64,000 nt of DNA from Actinomycetes bacterium. Lineage in GTDB: Bacteria > Actinomycetota > Acidimicrobiia > Acidimicrobiales > RAAP-2. Positions within the stretch are counted from its first letter, which is position 1. Each line of letters opens with the position of its first letter. Positions 15,456 through 22,467 of this stretch are shown here, one piece after another. The notes under the pieces were generated by a model. That model worked only from the letters and a program-made list of their open reading frames with translations, ran no database searches and was not told where the DNA came from. Position numbers and translations under genes: made by a program. The stretch is from contig JAJZUS010000001.1 in the NCBI GenBank assembly GCA_021848365.1, forward strand, positions 1,083,517 through 1,147,516, read 5' to 3'.

Positions 15456-16115
15456 TCACTTCACGGTCACGCCGTAGTAGCCCTTGATCGCCTGAGCGAG
15501 GGTCTGAGCGTCGTAGCCACCAACGTGAGTCCCGAGCAGGGTTCCGTTCGAGCTGTAGTAAGCGGTCATCGGGAGGCTGCCCGTTCCACCGAGGGCCGAG
15601 TAGAGGCCGTCGCCGTTGGAGCCGCCCACGTCCGAGAGCACGGCGGTGACCGACGAGGCGAGGTGGAACTGTTGCGCGAACGACGTTCCGTTGCCCGTCT
15701 CGAGGGCGTTCACCTCGACGATGTCGACCTTGCCCCTGAGGGCCCGTCCGTCGGCCGCGAAGACGGGTAACTCGTCGCGGCAGACCTGGCACCACGACGC
15801 GAAGAAGTTGACCACTACTGGGGTGCCGTGCAACGAGGTCAACGAGACCGGCGTGCCGCCCGTCTGGACGGGGAGCTTCCAGGCCTCCGGGGAAGTGGAG
15901 TAGCCGGCGGTCGAGGCGCGATTCACGATCGCGAAGGTCGCGACGGTTCCGAGAACGACCACGGCGATCGCGCTCGCCACCAGGGTGCGGCGCCGTTGGC
16001 GGCGCTGCGCCTGGGTTCGCACGCGCGCGGCGGGGGCCGGGCGGTGGTCGACCCGGGCCCGTCCAGCACTCGCACTGCGGGCGGGGGGACGAAATCCCGG
16101 CTTCTTGTTCGCCAT
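15456..16115 (-). CDS. Membrane-anchored TlpA/ResA-type thiol:disulfide protein
   Basis: A 219-aa thioredoxin-fold protein anchored by one span (residues 44-64) after a basic, proline-rich cytoplasmic N-terminus, with the thioredoxin domain outside. The redox motif is FFASWCQVCRDELPVF (Cys109, Cys112). VVNFFASW and the cis-Pro region GSLPMTAYY are typical. ATG 16115 is chosen for its ribosome site CGAGGAGGAGAC and the start of a recognisable protein; the frame is open further upstream. CcdA follows four nt downstream and would reduce it. Confidence 0.85.
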   Translation of the reverse strand: MANKKPGFRPPARSASAGRARVDHRPAPAARVRTQAQRRQRRRTLVASAIAVVVLGTVATFAIVNRASTAGYSTSPEAWKLPVQTGGTPVSLTSLHGTPVVVNFFASWCQVCRDELPVFAADGRALRGKVDIVEVNALETGNGTSFAQQFHLASSVTAVLSDVGGSNGDGLYSALGGTGSLPMTAYYSSNGTLLGTHVGGYDAQTLAQAIKGYYGVTVK

Positions 16116-16250
16116 GTCTCCTCCTCGTGACGAGGCCAGGGTAGCGGGCGGGCCCCGACTTCCCGTGAGTCGAAAGTCCCGTAATTCCCGTGATATTCCC
16201 CTGTTTCTCACGTGAGCAGGTGGGGAGTCGAGGGGACTCCGGCGCCCGGC

Positions 16251-16256
16251 TACAGT
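16251..16256 (+). promoter_or_regulatory. -10 box of a leaderless SDR mRNA
   Basis: TACAGT ends seven nt before the GTG at 16264, so the transcript would begin at or next to the start codon. No Shine-Dalgarno precedes the gene, consistent with leaderless translation. Confidence 0.55.
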
Positions 16257-16263
16257 CGCCCCC

Positions 16264-17040
16264 GTGCGACTTCCCGGCCTCTTCGACCTCTCCGAGCGCG
16301 TCATCCTGGTCACCGGCGCCGGGAGCCCGAACGGCATCGGCTTCGCGACGGCCCGGATCGCGAGTGACCTCGGGGCGCGAGTGGTGCTCACGTCGACGAC
16401 CGAGCGCGTCTACGAGCGCGTGGCCGAGATCGGCCCGGCGGCGGTCGGAGTCGTGGGCGACCTGACCGACCCCGCGGCCGCCGAACGAGTAGTCGCCGCC
16501 GCTACCGAGGGATTCGGGCGCCTCGACGGCGTGGTCGCCAACGCGGGGATGGTCTCGGTGAGCGATCCGCTGGTTGCGGCGGGCCCCCTCGAGGAGATCG
16601 AGCCGGTGGCGTGGCGAGCCGGGATCGCCCGCAACCTCGACACGGCCTACCACGTGGTGCGCGCGGCTCTGCCGGCCCTGCGCCGCAGTGGCGCCGGGCG
16701 GATCGTCCTGGTCGCGAGCGTCACCGGGCCGGTCATGGCGATGCGCCACGAGCCCGTCTACGCGGCGGCGAAGGCCGGCCTCGTGGGCCTCGCCCGCGCC
16801 CTCGCCCTCGACCTCGCGGCCGACGCCATCACGGTCAACGCCGTCGCGCCCGGCTGGATAGCGACCGGCAGTCAGACCCCCCACGAGGCGGAGCAGGGGC
16901 GTCGGATCCCTCTCGGGCGTAGTGCGCGCCCGGAGGAGGTGGGCGCGGGCATCGCGTGGTTGCTCAGCCCCGGAGCCGCCTACACCACCGGGCAGTGCCT
17001 GGTGATCGACGGTGGCGGGGCGATCGCCGAGGAGCGTTAG
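16264..17040 (+). CDS. Short-chain dehydrogenase/reductase
   Basis: A 258-aa NAD(P)-dependent SDR of the classical, FabG-like type. The cofactor loop is VTGAGSPNGIGFATA, a variant of TGxxxGIG with two extra residues. VVANAGM is the NNAG-type motif, the catalytic Ser is in VLVASVTG, and the Tyr/Lys pair is YAAAK. AVAPGWI follows, and the C-terminus ends TGQCLVIDGGG, as in 3-oxoacyl-ACP and sugar-alcohol reductases. Substrate unknown. The start has no ribosome site but a -10 box seven nt upstream. The stop overlaps the convergent permease stop by four nt. Confidence 0.85.
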   Translation: MRLPGLFDLSERVILVTGAGSPNGIGFATARIASDLGARVVLTSTTERVYERVAEIGPAAVGVVGDLTDPAAAERVVAAATEGFGRLDGVVANAGMVSVSDPLVAAGPLEEIEPVAWRAGIARNLDTAYHVVRAALPALRRSGAGRIVLVASVTGPVMAMRHEPVYAAAKAGLVGLARALALDLAADAITVNAVAPGWIATGSQTPHEAEQGRRIPLGRSARPEEVGAGIAWLLSPGAAYTTGQCLVIDGGGAIAEER

Positions 17041-18482
17041 GCCTCGGGCGCGGGGGGAACCCCAGCGCGCCCCTGGCGGAGCCGGGGTCGCAGCACGGCA
17101 TACCAGACGAGGGCTAGCACGGCGGCTAGGGCGAGGAACTGGTCCGCACCATTGAAGACCGACGAGAGGGTCAGTTCCAGCAGCACGAGGATCGTCCACA
17201 CCAGCACGATGACGATCGCCGGGCGAGCCCAGCGCCCGAGGTCGAAGGAGCCCTCGTGGGGCGTGAGGTGGTGACGACGGCGAGCGTAGGCGACCGTGAT
17301 CGCGAGGTAGATGAGGTAGGGGATGATCGCCGTGGCGCCGACCAGCGTCCCGAAGGAGTTGGGCTGGGTGTAGCCGTAGACGAGGATGGCGAGGTCGATG
17401 ACGCCGAGGACGACGAGGGCCACGATCGGTGTCTGGGTCCGGCCGTGGACGCGTCGCAGGGCCCGAGACCCGGGCAGCATGTTGTCGCGGGCCATGGCGA
17501 AGGCGAGGCGCGACTGGGTTCCCGCACCCACGACGGCGATGGCGAACATCGAGAACACCACGAAGGCGACGAAGACCTTCACCAGCCAGTCCGGCAACCA
17601 GAACTGGGCGATGGTGAGCAGGGGTAGGGGCGACGCCTCCACCGTGTGGAGGTTGGGGATCGCCAGGGTGAAGCCGACGAGGGTGACCATGCCGAGGATG
17701 GCGGCGAGGCCGAGGGCGGCAACCACGGCGCGCGGAACGCTGTGGCGCGGATTGACGGCGTCCTCGGACATGTCGGCCGCCAGTTCGAAGCCGATCAGGG
17801 TGAAGGCGCCGAGCATGCCGGCGAGCCCGAACGAGTAGAGGGGGGGCTGGTGGGTCGCGCGGGCCGTGCTGGTGAGGATCCCCACGCCGTAGGGGGTGTG
17901 CTTCACCTGCAGTCCCCATAGGACGATCAGGAGGACGCTGAAGACGAGGGTGCCCAGGATCTCGGTGAAGACCGCGATGTTGTTCACTCGGGCGCTGACC
18001 TGGACGCTGATCACGTTGACGACCGTCGCGACGATCATGAAGACGATCGAGACGGCGAGGTTGAGGTGGGGATGGGTGGCGGCGCTGACGCCGAACTCCG
18101 AGAGCAGTAACGGGCTCGCGGCGACGAGCATGATGGCCCCGCCCCCGACGGCCATGTAGAGCAGGCCCGCGAAGCCGACGAACCACCCGTAGGTGGAGTT
18201 CACAAGACGTGAACTCCACTGGTAGGCGTAACCGGCGAGCGGGATGCGAGCACCGAGCTCGGCCACGATCAGGGCGATGAAGACGTTGCCGACGGCCACC
18301 AGGGGCCACGTCCAGATCGAGGCCGGCCCGAACCAGGTGAGCCCGAAACCGTAGTTGAGGAAGATGCCCGTGGTGATCGAGATCACCGAGAAGGCGATCG
18401 CGAACATCGAGAAGGTGTGGAGGGATCGACGCAACTCCGGGCGGTACCCGGCGGCGGTGACGTCGTCGACGGGGCCGGTCAC
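17037..18482 (-). CDS. APC-family amino acid permease
   Basis: A 481-aa inner-membrane transporter with about twelve hydrophobic spans, of the amino acid-polyamine-organocation superfamily. The first span region reads AIAFSVISITTGIFLNYGFG, where the unwound GxG-type helix-1 segment of this family lies. The conserved GFELAADMSEDAVNPRHSVPR loop appears after span 6 and the family-typical MARDNMLPGS later. Probably imports amino acids or GABA-like compounds by proton symport. GTG start, overlapping the upstream SDR stop (TGTGACC), so the two are coupled. Confidence 0.85.
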   Translation of the reverse strand: MTGPVDDVTAAGYRPELRRSLHTFSMFAIAFSVISITTGIFLNYGFGLTWFGPASIWTWPLVAVGNVFIALIVAELGARIPLAGYAYQWSSRLVNSTYGWFVGFAGLLYMAVGGGAIMLVAASPLLLSEFGVSAATHPHLNLAVSIVFMIVATVVNVISVQVSARVNNIAVFTEILGTLVFSVLLIVLWGLQVKHTPYGVGILTSTARATHQPPLYSFGLAGMLGAFTLIGFELAADMSEDAVNPRHSVPRAVVAALGLAAILGMVTLVGFTLAIPNLHTVEASPLPLLTIAQFWLPDWLVKVFVAFVVFSMFAIAVVGAGTQSRLAFAMARDNMLPGSRALRRVHGRTQTPIVALVVLGVIDLAILVYGYTQPNSFGTLVGATAIIPYLIYLAITVAYARRRHHLTPHEGSFDLGRWARPAIVIVLVWTILVLLELTLSSVFNGADQFLALAAVLALVWYAVLRPRLRQGRAGVPPAPEA

Positions 18483-19276
18483 AGTCCGAGGCTCTTGCGA
18501 GAGGCGCGCTCGAAGGCGCGGTAGGGGAGGAGACGCTTGGCCACGACGCCGACGCGCTCGCTGGCCGGGCCCACGCTCACCCGTAGTGGGGGTCGACGGG
18601 CCGCGAGGAGGTCCGCGACCCGCGCGGCGACGGCGTCGGGCGAGGCGCCCCCCGCCTCGTCGCGCGCCATCGACTCCAGGGCTCGAGCGCGGGCGGCGCC
18701 GTAGGGATCGCCCTCAGCGGGTGCGCTGTGGCGGCGTCGGTCCGTGAACTCGGTGCGGAAGTTTCCGGGCTGGACGACCGAGACCGCGATCCCGAAGGGG
18801 CGGACCTCGCCGGCGAGTGCTTCGGCGTAGCCCTCGAGCGCGAACTTCGTGGCGCTGTAGTACGCCTGGAACGGTAGCCCGATCACGCCGCCGATGGAGC
18901 CGACGATGACGACGCGTCCGCGGTGCTCGCGCAGGTGGGGCAGCGACGACCGCACGACGCGGTCGACGCCGAAGAAGTTCGTCTCGAACTGGGCGTGCGC
19001 CTCCTCGGTGGTCGCGTCCTCGACGGCACCGGCGAGTCCCCAGCCGGCCGCGGCGACGACGGCGTCGAGGCGCCCTTCACGTCCGAGGACGTCCGCGACC
19101 CCCGACAGGACCTCGCGGTCGACGTCGACGTCGACGCTGATCCCTCGCCACCCCTCTCCGGAGGTTCCCCGCCGACTGGCTCCCACGACGGTCCAGCCGG
19201 CCGCGGCGAGCCGGTCGGCGCACGCCCGTCCGATGCCCGACGATGATCCCGTGACCAGGGCGACGCGTGCGCTCAC
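18479..19276 (-). CDS. Short-chain dehydrogenase/reductase (SDR), oxidoreductase
   Basis: A 265-aa classical SDR. Motifs: ALVTGSSSGIGRACA (cofactor loop), VVAAAGWG (NNAG position), IVGSIGGVIG (catalytic Ser), and YYSATKFALEGYAEALAGEV (Tyr-x3-Lys). VVQPGNFRTEF lies at the substrate side. The C-terminal part resembles 17-beta-hydroxysteroid-like SDRs of actinobacteria, so a lipid or sterol-like substrate is possible. GTG 19276 is taken as the start because the family N-terminus VSARVALVTG begins there; CAGAGT six nt upstream may be a -10 of a leaderless mRNA. The permease gene downstream overlaps its stop. Confidence 0.8.
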   Translation of the reverse strand: MSARVALVTGSSSGIGRACADRLAAAGWTVVGASRRGTSGEGWRGISVDVDVDREVLSGVADVLGREGRLDAVVAAAGWGLAGAVEDATTEEAHAQFETNFFGVDRVVRSSLPHLREHRGRVVIVGSIGGVIGLPFQAYYSATKFALEGYAEALAGEVRPFGIAVSVVQPGNFRTEFTDRRRHSAPAEGDPYGAARARALESMARDEAGGASPDAVAARVADLLAARRPPLRVSVGPASERVGVVAKRLLPYRAFERASRKSLGL

Positions 19277-19352
19277 CGAGACACTCTGCCCGCCCGCGGC
19301 GACCGGTCGCAACTCGGTCGATCGCGTCAGAGGGGTGTGGCAGGCTCGTGCG

Positions 19353-20003
19353 GTGGCTCCCCGGCGTCGTCGCACCGAGTTGGTCCGGTGGGTCCCGCCA
19401 CTGCTCGTGGGCTTCGACACCGAGACGACGGGTCTCGACGTGGCCCACGACCGGGCCATCGCCTACGGCGTCTACGCCTGGCGACTCGGGGCCCCCGCGC
19501 AGGTCGAGCGCTTCTACGTAGTGCCCGACCGGGAGATCTCCGAGGGGTCGCGGCGCGTGCACGGGCTCGACCGGGAGCGTCTGGAGGGGCTACGCGCGGA
19601 CCACGACGTCCTCACGCCGCTGGCCGGCGCTCGTCGGGCTCGCGAGATCCTCGGGGCGTGGTCACGCGAGGGCGCGGCGATCGTCGGGGCGAACGTGGCG
19701 GGTTTCGACCTCGCGATGCTGCGGGCGACCCTGCTCGACCTCGGCGAGGGAGTGGACGCCGTACGCGTGATCGACGAGTTGGACGTCGTCGACGTCATCG
19801 ACCACGACCTCGTGATCGAGCCGAGTCGAGAGCACCGTCCCCGTCGCACGCTCACGCATCTCTGCCGGCACTACGGCGTCGACCCCGGCGGACACGACGC
19901 CGTCGGCGACGCGCGAGCCGCCGTGGAGGTCCTGCTGCGCCAGGTCGAGCACAATCAGCAGGGGCAGATGGTGCTCGACGGACGGAGCGGGCCGAGATGG
20001 TAG
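19353..20003 (+). CDS. DEDD-family 3'-5' exonuclease (DNA pol III epsilon-like)
   Basis: A 216-aa exonuclease-domain protein. Exo I is VGFDTETTGLD, with the two metal-binding acidic residues. The region after it (RVHGLDRERLEG) matches proofreading subunits. Exo II is IVGANVAGFDLAML and Exo III is HDAVGDARAAVEVL with the His/Asp pair, so the DEDDh set is complete. It could be a stand-alone proofreader or a repair nuclease. GTG 19353 is chosen over an in-frame GTG six codons earlier, because CAGGCT six nt upstream could be a leaderless -10. tRNA-Val(GAC) begins 15 nt after the stop. Confidence 0.8.
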   Translation: MAPRRRRTELVRWVPPLLVGFDTETTGLDVAHDRAIAYGVYAWRLGAPAQVERFYVVPDREISEGSRRVHGLDRERLEGLRADHDVLTPLAGARRAREILGAWSREGAAIVGANVAGFDLAMLRATLLDLGEGVDAVRVIDELDVVDVIDHDLVIEPSREHRPRRTLTHLCRHYGVDPGGHDAVGDARAAVEVLLRQVEHNQQGQMVLDGRSGPRW

Positions 20004-20017
20004 GGTGGTCGCCCTAA

Positions 20018-20094
20018 GGGCCGTTGGCGCAGTCTGGTAGCGCACTTGCATGACACGCAAGGGGTCACAGGTTCAAGTCCTGTACGGCCCACCA
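20018..20094 (+). tRNA. tRNA-Val(GAC)
   Basis: A complete 77-nt cloverleaf with encoded CCA. The acceptor GGGCCGT pairs with ACGGCCC. The anticodon arm is CTTGC/GCAAG with GAC at 20052-20054, U33 and A37 present. The T loop is TTCAAGT. It follows the exonuclease gene closely; TAGGGT at 20001-20006 is a likely -10. Confidence 0.95.
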
Positions 20095-20124
20095 CACCGG
20101 AAGCTCCGTTCGGAGCCGCGCGAC

Positions 20125-21840
20125 TCAGGTGCTCGGGGCGATCTCGATGCGATCCCGTCCGGCGCGCTTGGCCGCGTAGAGGGCCGCGTCGGCCCGGGCG
20201 ACCACGTCGTCGCCCTCCTCGCCGTGATCGCGCAGGGCGACGCCCACGCTGACCGTGACCGCCGGGAGTCCGGCCGGGGCCGAGGCGACGGCCGACCGGA
20301 GGCGTTGCGACGCCGAGAGGGCCGTCTCGAGGTCGACGTCGATCAGGAGCACGAGGAACTCCTCGCCACCGTAACGGAAGACGAGATCGGCGGGACGGAC
20401 GCTGCGACGCACCGCGCTCGCCACGTGGGCCAGGACGCGGTCACCGACCCCGTGGCCCCACTCGTCGTTGACGGCCTTGAAGTGGTCGATGTCGATCATG
20501 AGCAGCGCGAGTCGGGGCGCGAGGCCCTGGTCGTCGTTGGCGACGTACTGGGGGAGGGCCGACGCGAGAGCCTCGCGGTTGAGGACTCCGGTGAGGGCGT
20601 CGTGCAGCGCGCGGTTGCGCCACGCGGAGCGTTCGCCCTCGGTCTGGAGTCGCATGATCTCGCGCTCGAGACGGACCTCGACGAGACCGGGGGCCTGGTC
20701 GAGGACGTCGCGGGTCTCGGGAGTGAGCGTCGTTGGCTCGGGCATGTTCAAGACGGCGACCCCGGTGACGCGCTCGCCGTCGAGGGAGCTGAGGGGCCAG
20801 ACGAGGCGAGTCCCCTCGTACTGGGGCGAGCCGGCCGCGGCGGCGGCCACGTCGGCGGGCCACGTGGCGGGCCGTCCGGTGAAGTCGTCGAGCCCGTCGT
20901 AGTGGAGTCGCGCCGGGCCGACGGGGACCCACATCTCCAGACCGGTCGCTCCGAGGGTCTGGCGAGCGAGGGCGTCGATGCGCTGGAGGGCCTCGCCGAA
21001 CTCCCGCTCCTGGACGAGGATCTGCGTCAAGCCCTTCATCGCGTGGTTGGCGAGCAGCAGGAATCGCAGCCCGTAGTCCTCGCGCGCGAGGAGGTAGACG
21101 CCCGTCTCGAGCTTCTCGAGGCGGTCGATCATGGGCTGGATCAACTCCTCGCGGATGATCTGGCCGTGCTGCGGTGCGATCAGCGTGACCGGTAGCTCGC
21201 GGAGCCGACCCAGGGTGTGGGCCATGATCTCGCGCTCGGGCATGTAGTGCTCGTGGAAGGCGCGGATGGCCTCGAAGTAGGAGAGATCGGCGGCGTAGAG
21301 AGAGGGCGAGTCGGTGAAGCCTCCGAACAAGTCGCCCGAGAAGAACGTCCCGGTCGACTCGTCGAAGGTCCCGAAGGCCCCCGCGAAGTGCAGGTAGGGG
21401 CTGAAGACGAAGCGCACGGCCCGATCGGCGAGGTCGAGGCGCCAGCCGTTCTCCTCGATCAGCCAGTAGGGCAGTGGTGTGCCGCTGTGCACGATGAGCG
21501 CGCGGTCGCGCCAGTGGGTGACGATCCGGGCCTCGGGGTGCAGGCCCCTCGCGATCAGCGTCGGGAGGGCTCCGATGATGTCGGGGTCGGCGTGCGAGCA
21601 CACGAGCCAGCGGACGTTCTCGACGCCGACGACCTGATCGATCTTGCGCACGATGTCTCCGGCGATGAGGGCGGAGCCGGGGTCCACGAGGACCGACTGG
21701 TCGCCCTGCTCGATCAGGTACGGGTGGCACTGGAAGCGATCACCGGGGATCATCTGGCCCACCCACCAGACGCGCGGGGCGATCTCGACGGGTTGGTCGA
21801 GGTCGTCGTCCCGGGTCGCGGGTGCGGGCGAAGGGCTCAT
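20125..21840 (-). CDS. Diiron (ODP/flavodiiron-like) sensor fused to GGDEF diguanylate cyclase
   Basis: A 571-aa protein with three parts. Residues 20-240 are a metallo-beta-lactamase-fold domain of the flavodiiron/ODP type. The ligand set is His83-x-Asp85-x-Asp87 (SHADPD), His151 (SPYLHFAG), Asp170 (FSGDLFGG) and His225 (APQHG), matching both metal sites of flavodiiron proteins. Residues about 245-395 resemble a GAF-like sensor. Residues 410-571 are a GGDEF domain with an active-type GGEEF (491-495) and an inhibitory-site RPAD (482-485) five residues before it. It probably makes cyclic di-GMP in response to oxygen, NO or redox state. There is no flavodoxin domain, so electrons must come from elsewhere, or the site only binds gas. 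ATG start; TAGAGT at 21878-21873 may be its -10. Confidence 0.85.
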   Translation of the reverse strand: MSPSPAPATRDDDLDQPVEIAPRVWWVGQMIPGDRFQCHPYLIEQGDQSVLVDPGSALIAGDIVRKIDQVVGVENVRWLVCSHADPDIIGALPTLIARGLHPEARIVTHWRDRALIVHSGTPLPYWLIEENGWRLDLADRAVRFVFSPYLHFAGAFGTFDESTGTFFSGDLFGGFTDSPSLYAADLSYFEAIRAFHEHYMPEREIMAHTLGRLRELPVTLIAPQHGQIIREELIQPMIDRLEKLETGVYLLAREDYGLRFLLLANHAMKGLTQILVQEREFGEALQRIDALARQTLGATGLEMWVPVGPARLHYDGLDDFTGRPATWPADVAAAAAGSPQYEGTRLVWPLSSLDGERVTGVAVLNMPEPTTLTPETRDVLDQAPGLVEVRLEREIMRLQTEGERSAWRNRALHDALTGVLNREALASALPQYVANDDQGLAPRLALLMIDIDHFKAVNDEWGHGVGDRVLAHVASAVRRSVRPADLVFRYGGEEFLVLLIDVDLETALSASQRLRSAVASAPAGLPAVTVSVGVALRDHGEEGDDVVARADAALYAAKRAGRDRIEIAPST

Positions 21841-21968
21841 CTGGACTCAATGTAGGTCGATTCGGTCGGGTCACTCTAGGGCCCTACGTCACGGCGACCC
21901 TTCGTGGTCGTGGGGTGGACAGGACCGGCGCGCGGGGGGAGGATGGGACACATCGGGGAAGGGGGCGC

Positions 21969-22094
21969 GTGGAGTCGGACGACGACAACGACGCTCGAGG
22001 GGTCGAGCCGACCGTCCGGGCGATGACCGCGACGGGACTTCTCTACGCGGTCATCCTGATCGCGCTCATCCTGCTGCTCTTCGGGAGCCCGTAG
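21969..22094 (+). CDS. Small single-span membrane protein
   Basis: A 41-aa frame: an acidic N-terminus (VESDDDNDARGVEP) followed by one strong hydrophobic helix, TGLLYAVILIALILLLFG, and a two-residue tail. The charge layout places the short C-terminus on the far side of the membrane. No homology is recognised. The GTG start has only a weak purine-rich site (GGGAAGGGGG); an ATG 18 codons further would leave little more than the span. It lies between the GGDEF gene and the dab operon. Confidence 0.4.
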   Translation: MESDDDNDARGVEPTVRAMTATGLLYAVILIALILLLFGSP

Positions 22095-22104
22095 GCGCGA
22101 GGGC

Positions 22105-22467
22105 TTACGCGCGCCGCCGCACGGCGTGCGCCCGACGACACCGAGACTCGACGCGGGCCCCGACCCAGCGCACGCCGCCGTGGGAGCGGACCGTCACCCG
22201 AAGGCGGCCCGTGAGACCCGCCCCGACCGTGACGCTCACGACGAGGGCGATGGCGTCACGTCGGGACGAGGACGTCCAGCCGGCGAGGGAGCTCGCGTCG
22301 GTGACGCACCAGGTGCCGTCCGCGGCGACTTCTAGGGCGACCGTCGCGCTCACGGGTCCGGGCGGAGCCGTCGGCACCCCCGCCGCCTCGACGACGCGTC
22401 GGTGGGGCACGGGGCGCCCGTGGGGCGTCACCAGGCGCCCCAACCGTCGGTCGACCACCGCCACCAC
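22105..22467 (-). CDS. Hypothetical protein overlapping the end of dabA
   Basis: A 120-aa frame that begins 40 nt inside the dabA 3' end and uses strongly GC-rich third codon positions, so it looks coding. The sequence is basic at the C-terminus (SRCRRAHAVRRRA) and has a beta-rich middle (VSATVALEVAADGTWCVTD, IALVVSVTVGAGL) but no recognised domain, signal or membrane span. The GTG start is inferred, and a later GTG is possible. Being last in the dab operon, it may be an accessory factor. Confidence 0.5.
   Translation of the reverse strand: MVAVVDRRLGRLVTPHGRPVPHRRVVEAAGVPTAPPGPVSATVALEVAADGTWCVTDASSLAGWTSSSRRDAIALVVSVTVGAGLTGRLRVTVRSHGGVRWVGARVESRCRRAHAVRRRA

Noticed and set aside
15433-18309. 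A 958-codon minus-strand open frame across ccdA/TlpA, the SDR and the permease
   Set aside because: It overlaps four recognisable genes in other frames, has no domain of its own and shows shadow-type composition.
20018-20094. tRNA-Val(GAC) as a second island attachment site
   Set aside because: The tRNA is intact, and I found no duplicated 3' half or composition shift near it; the same holds for tRNA-Val(CAC) at 42634.
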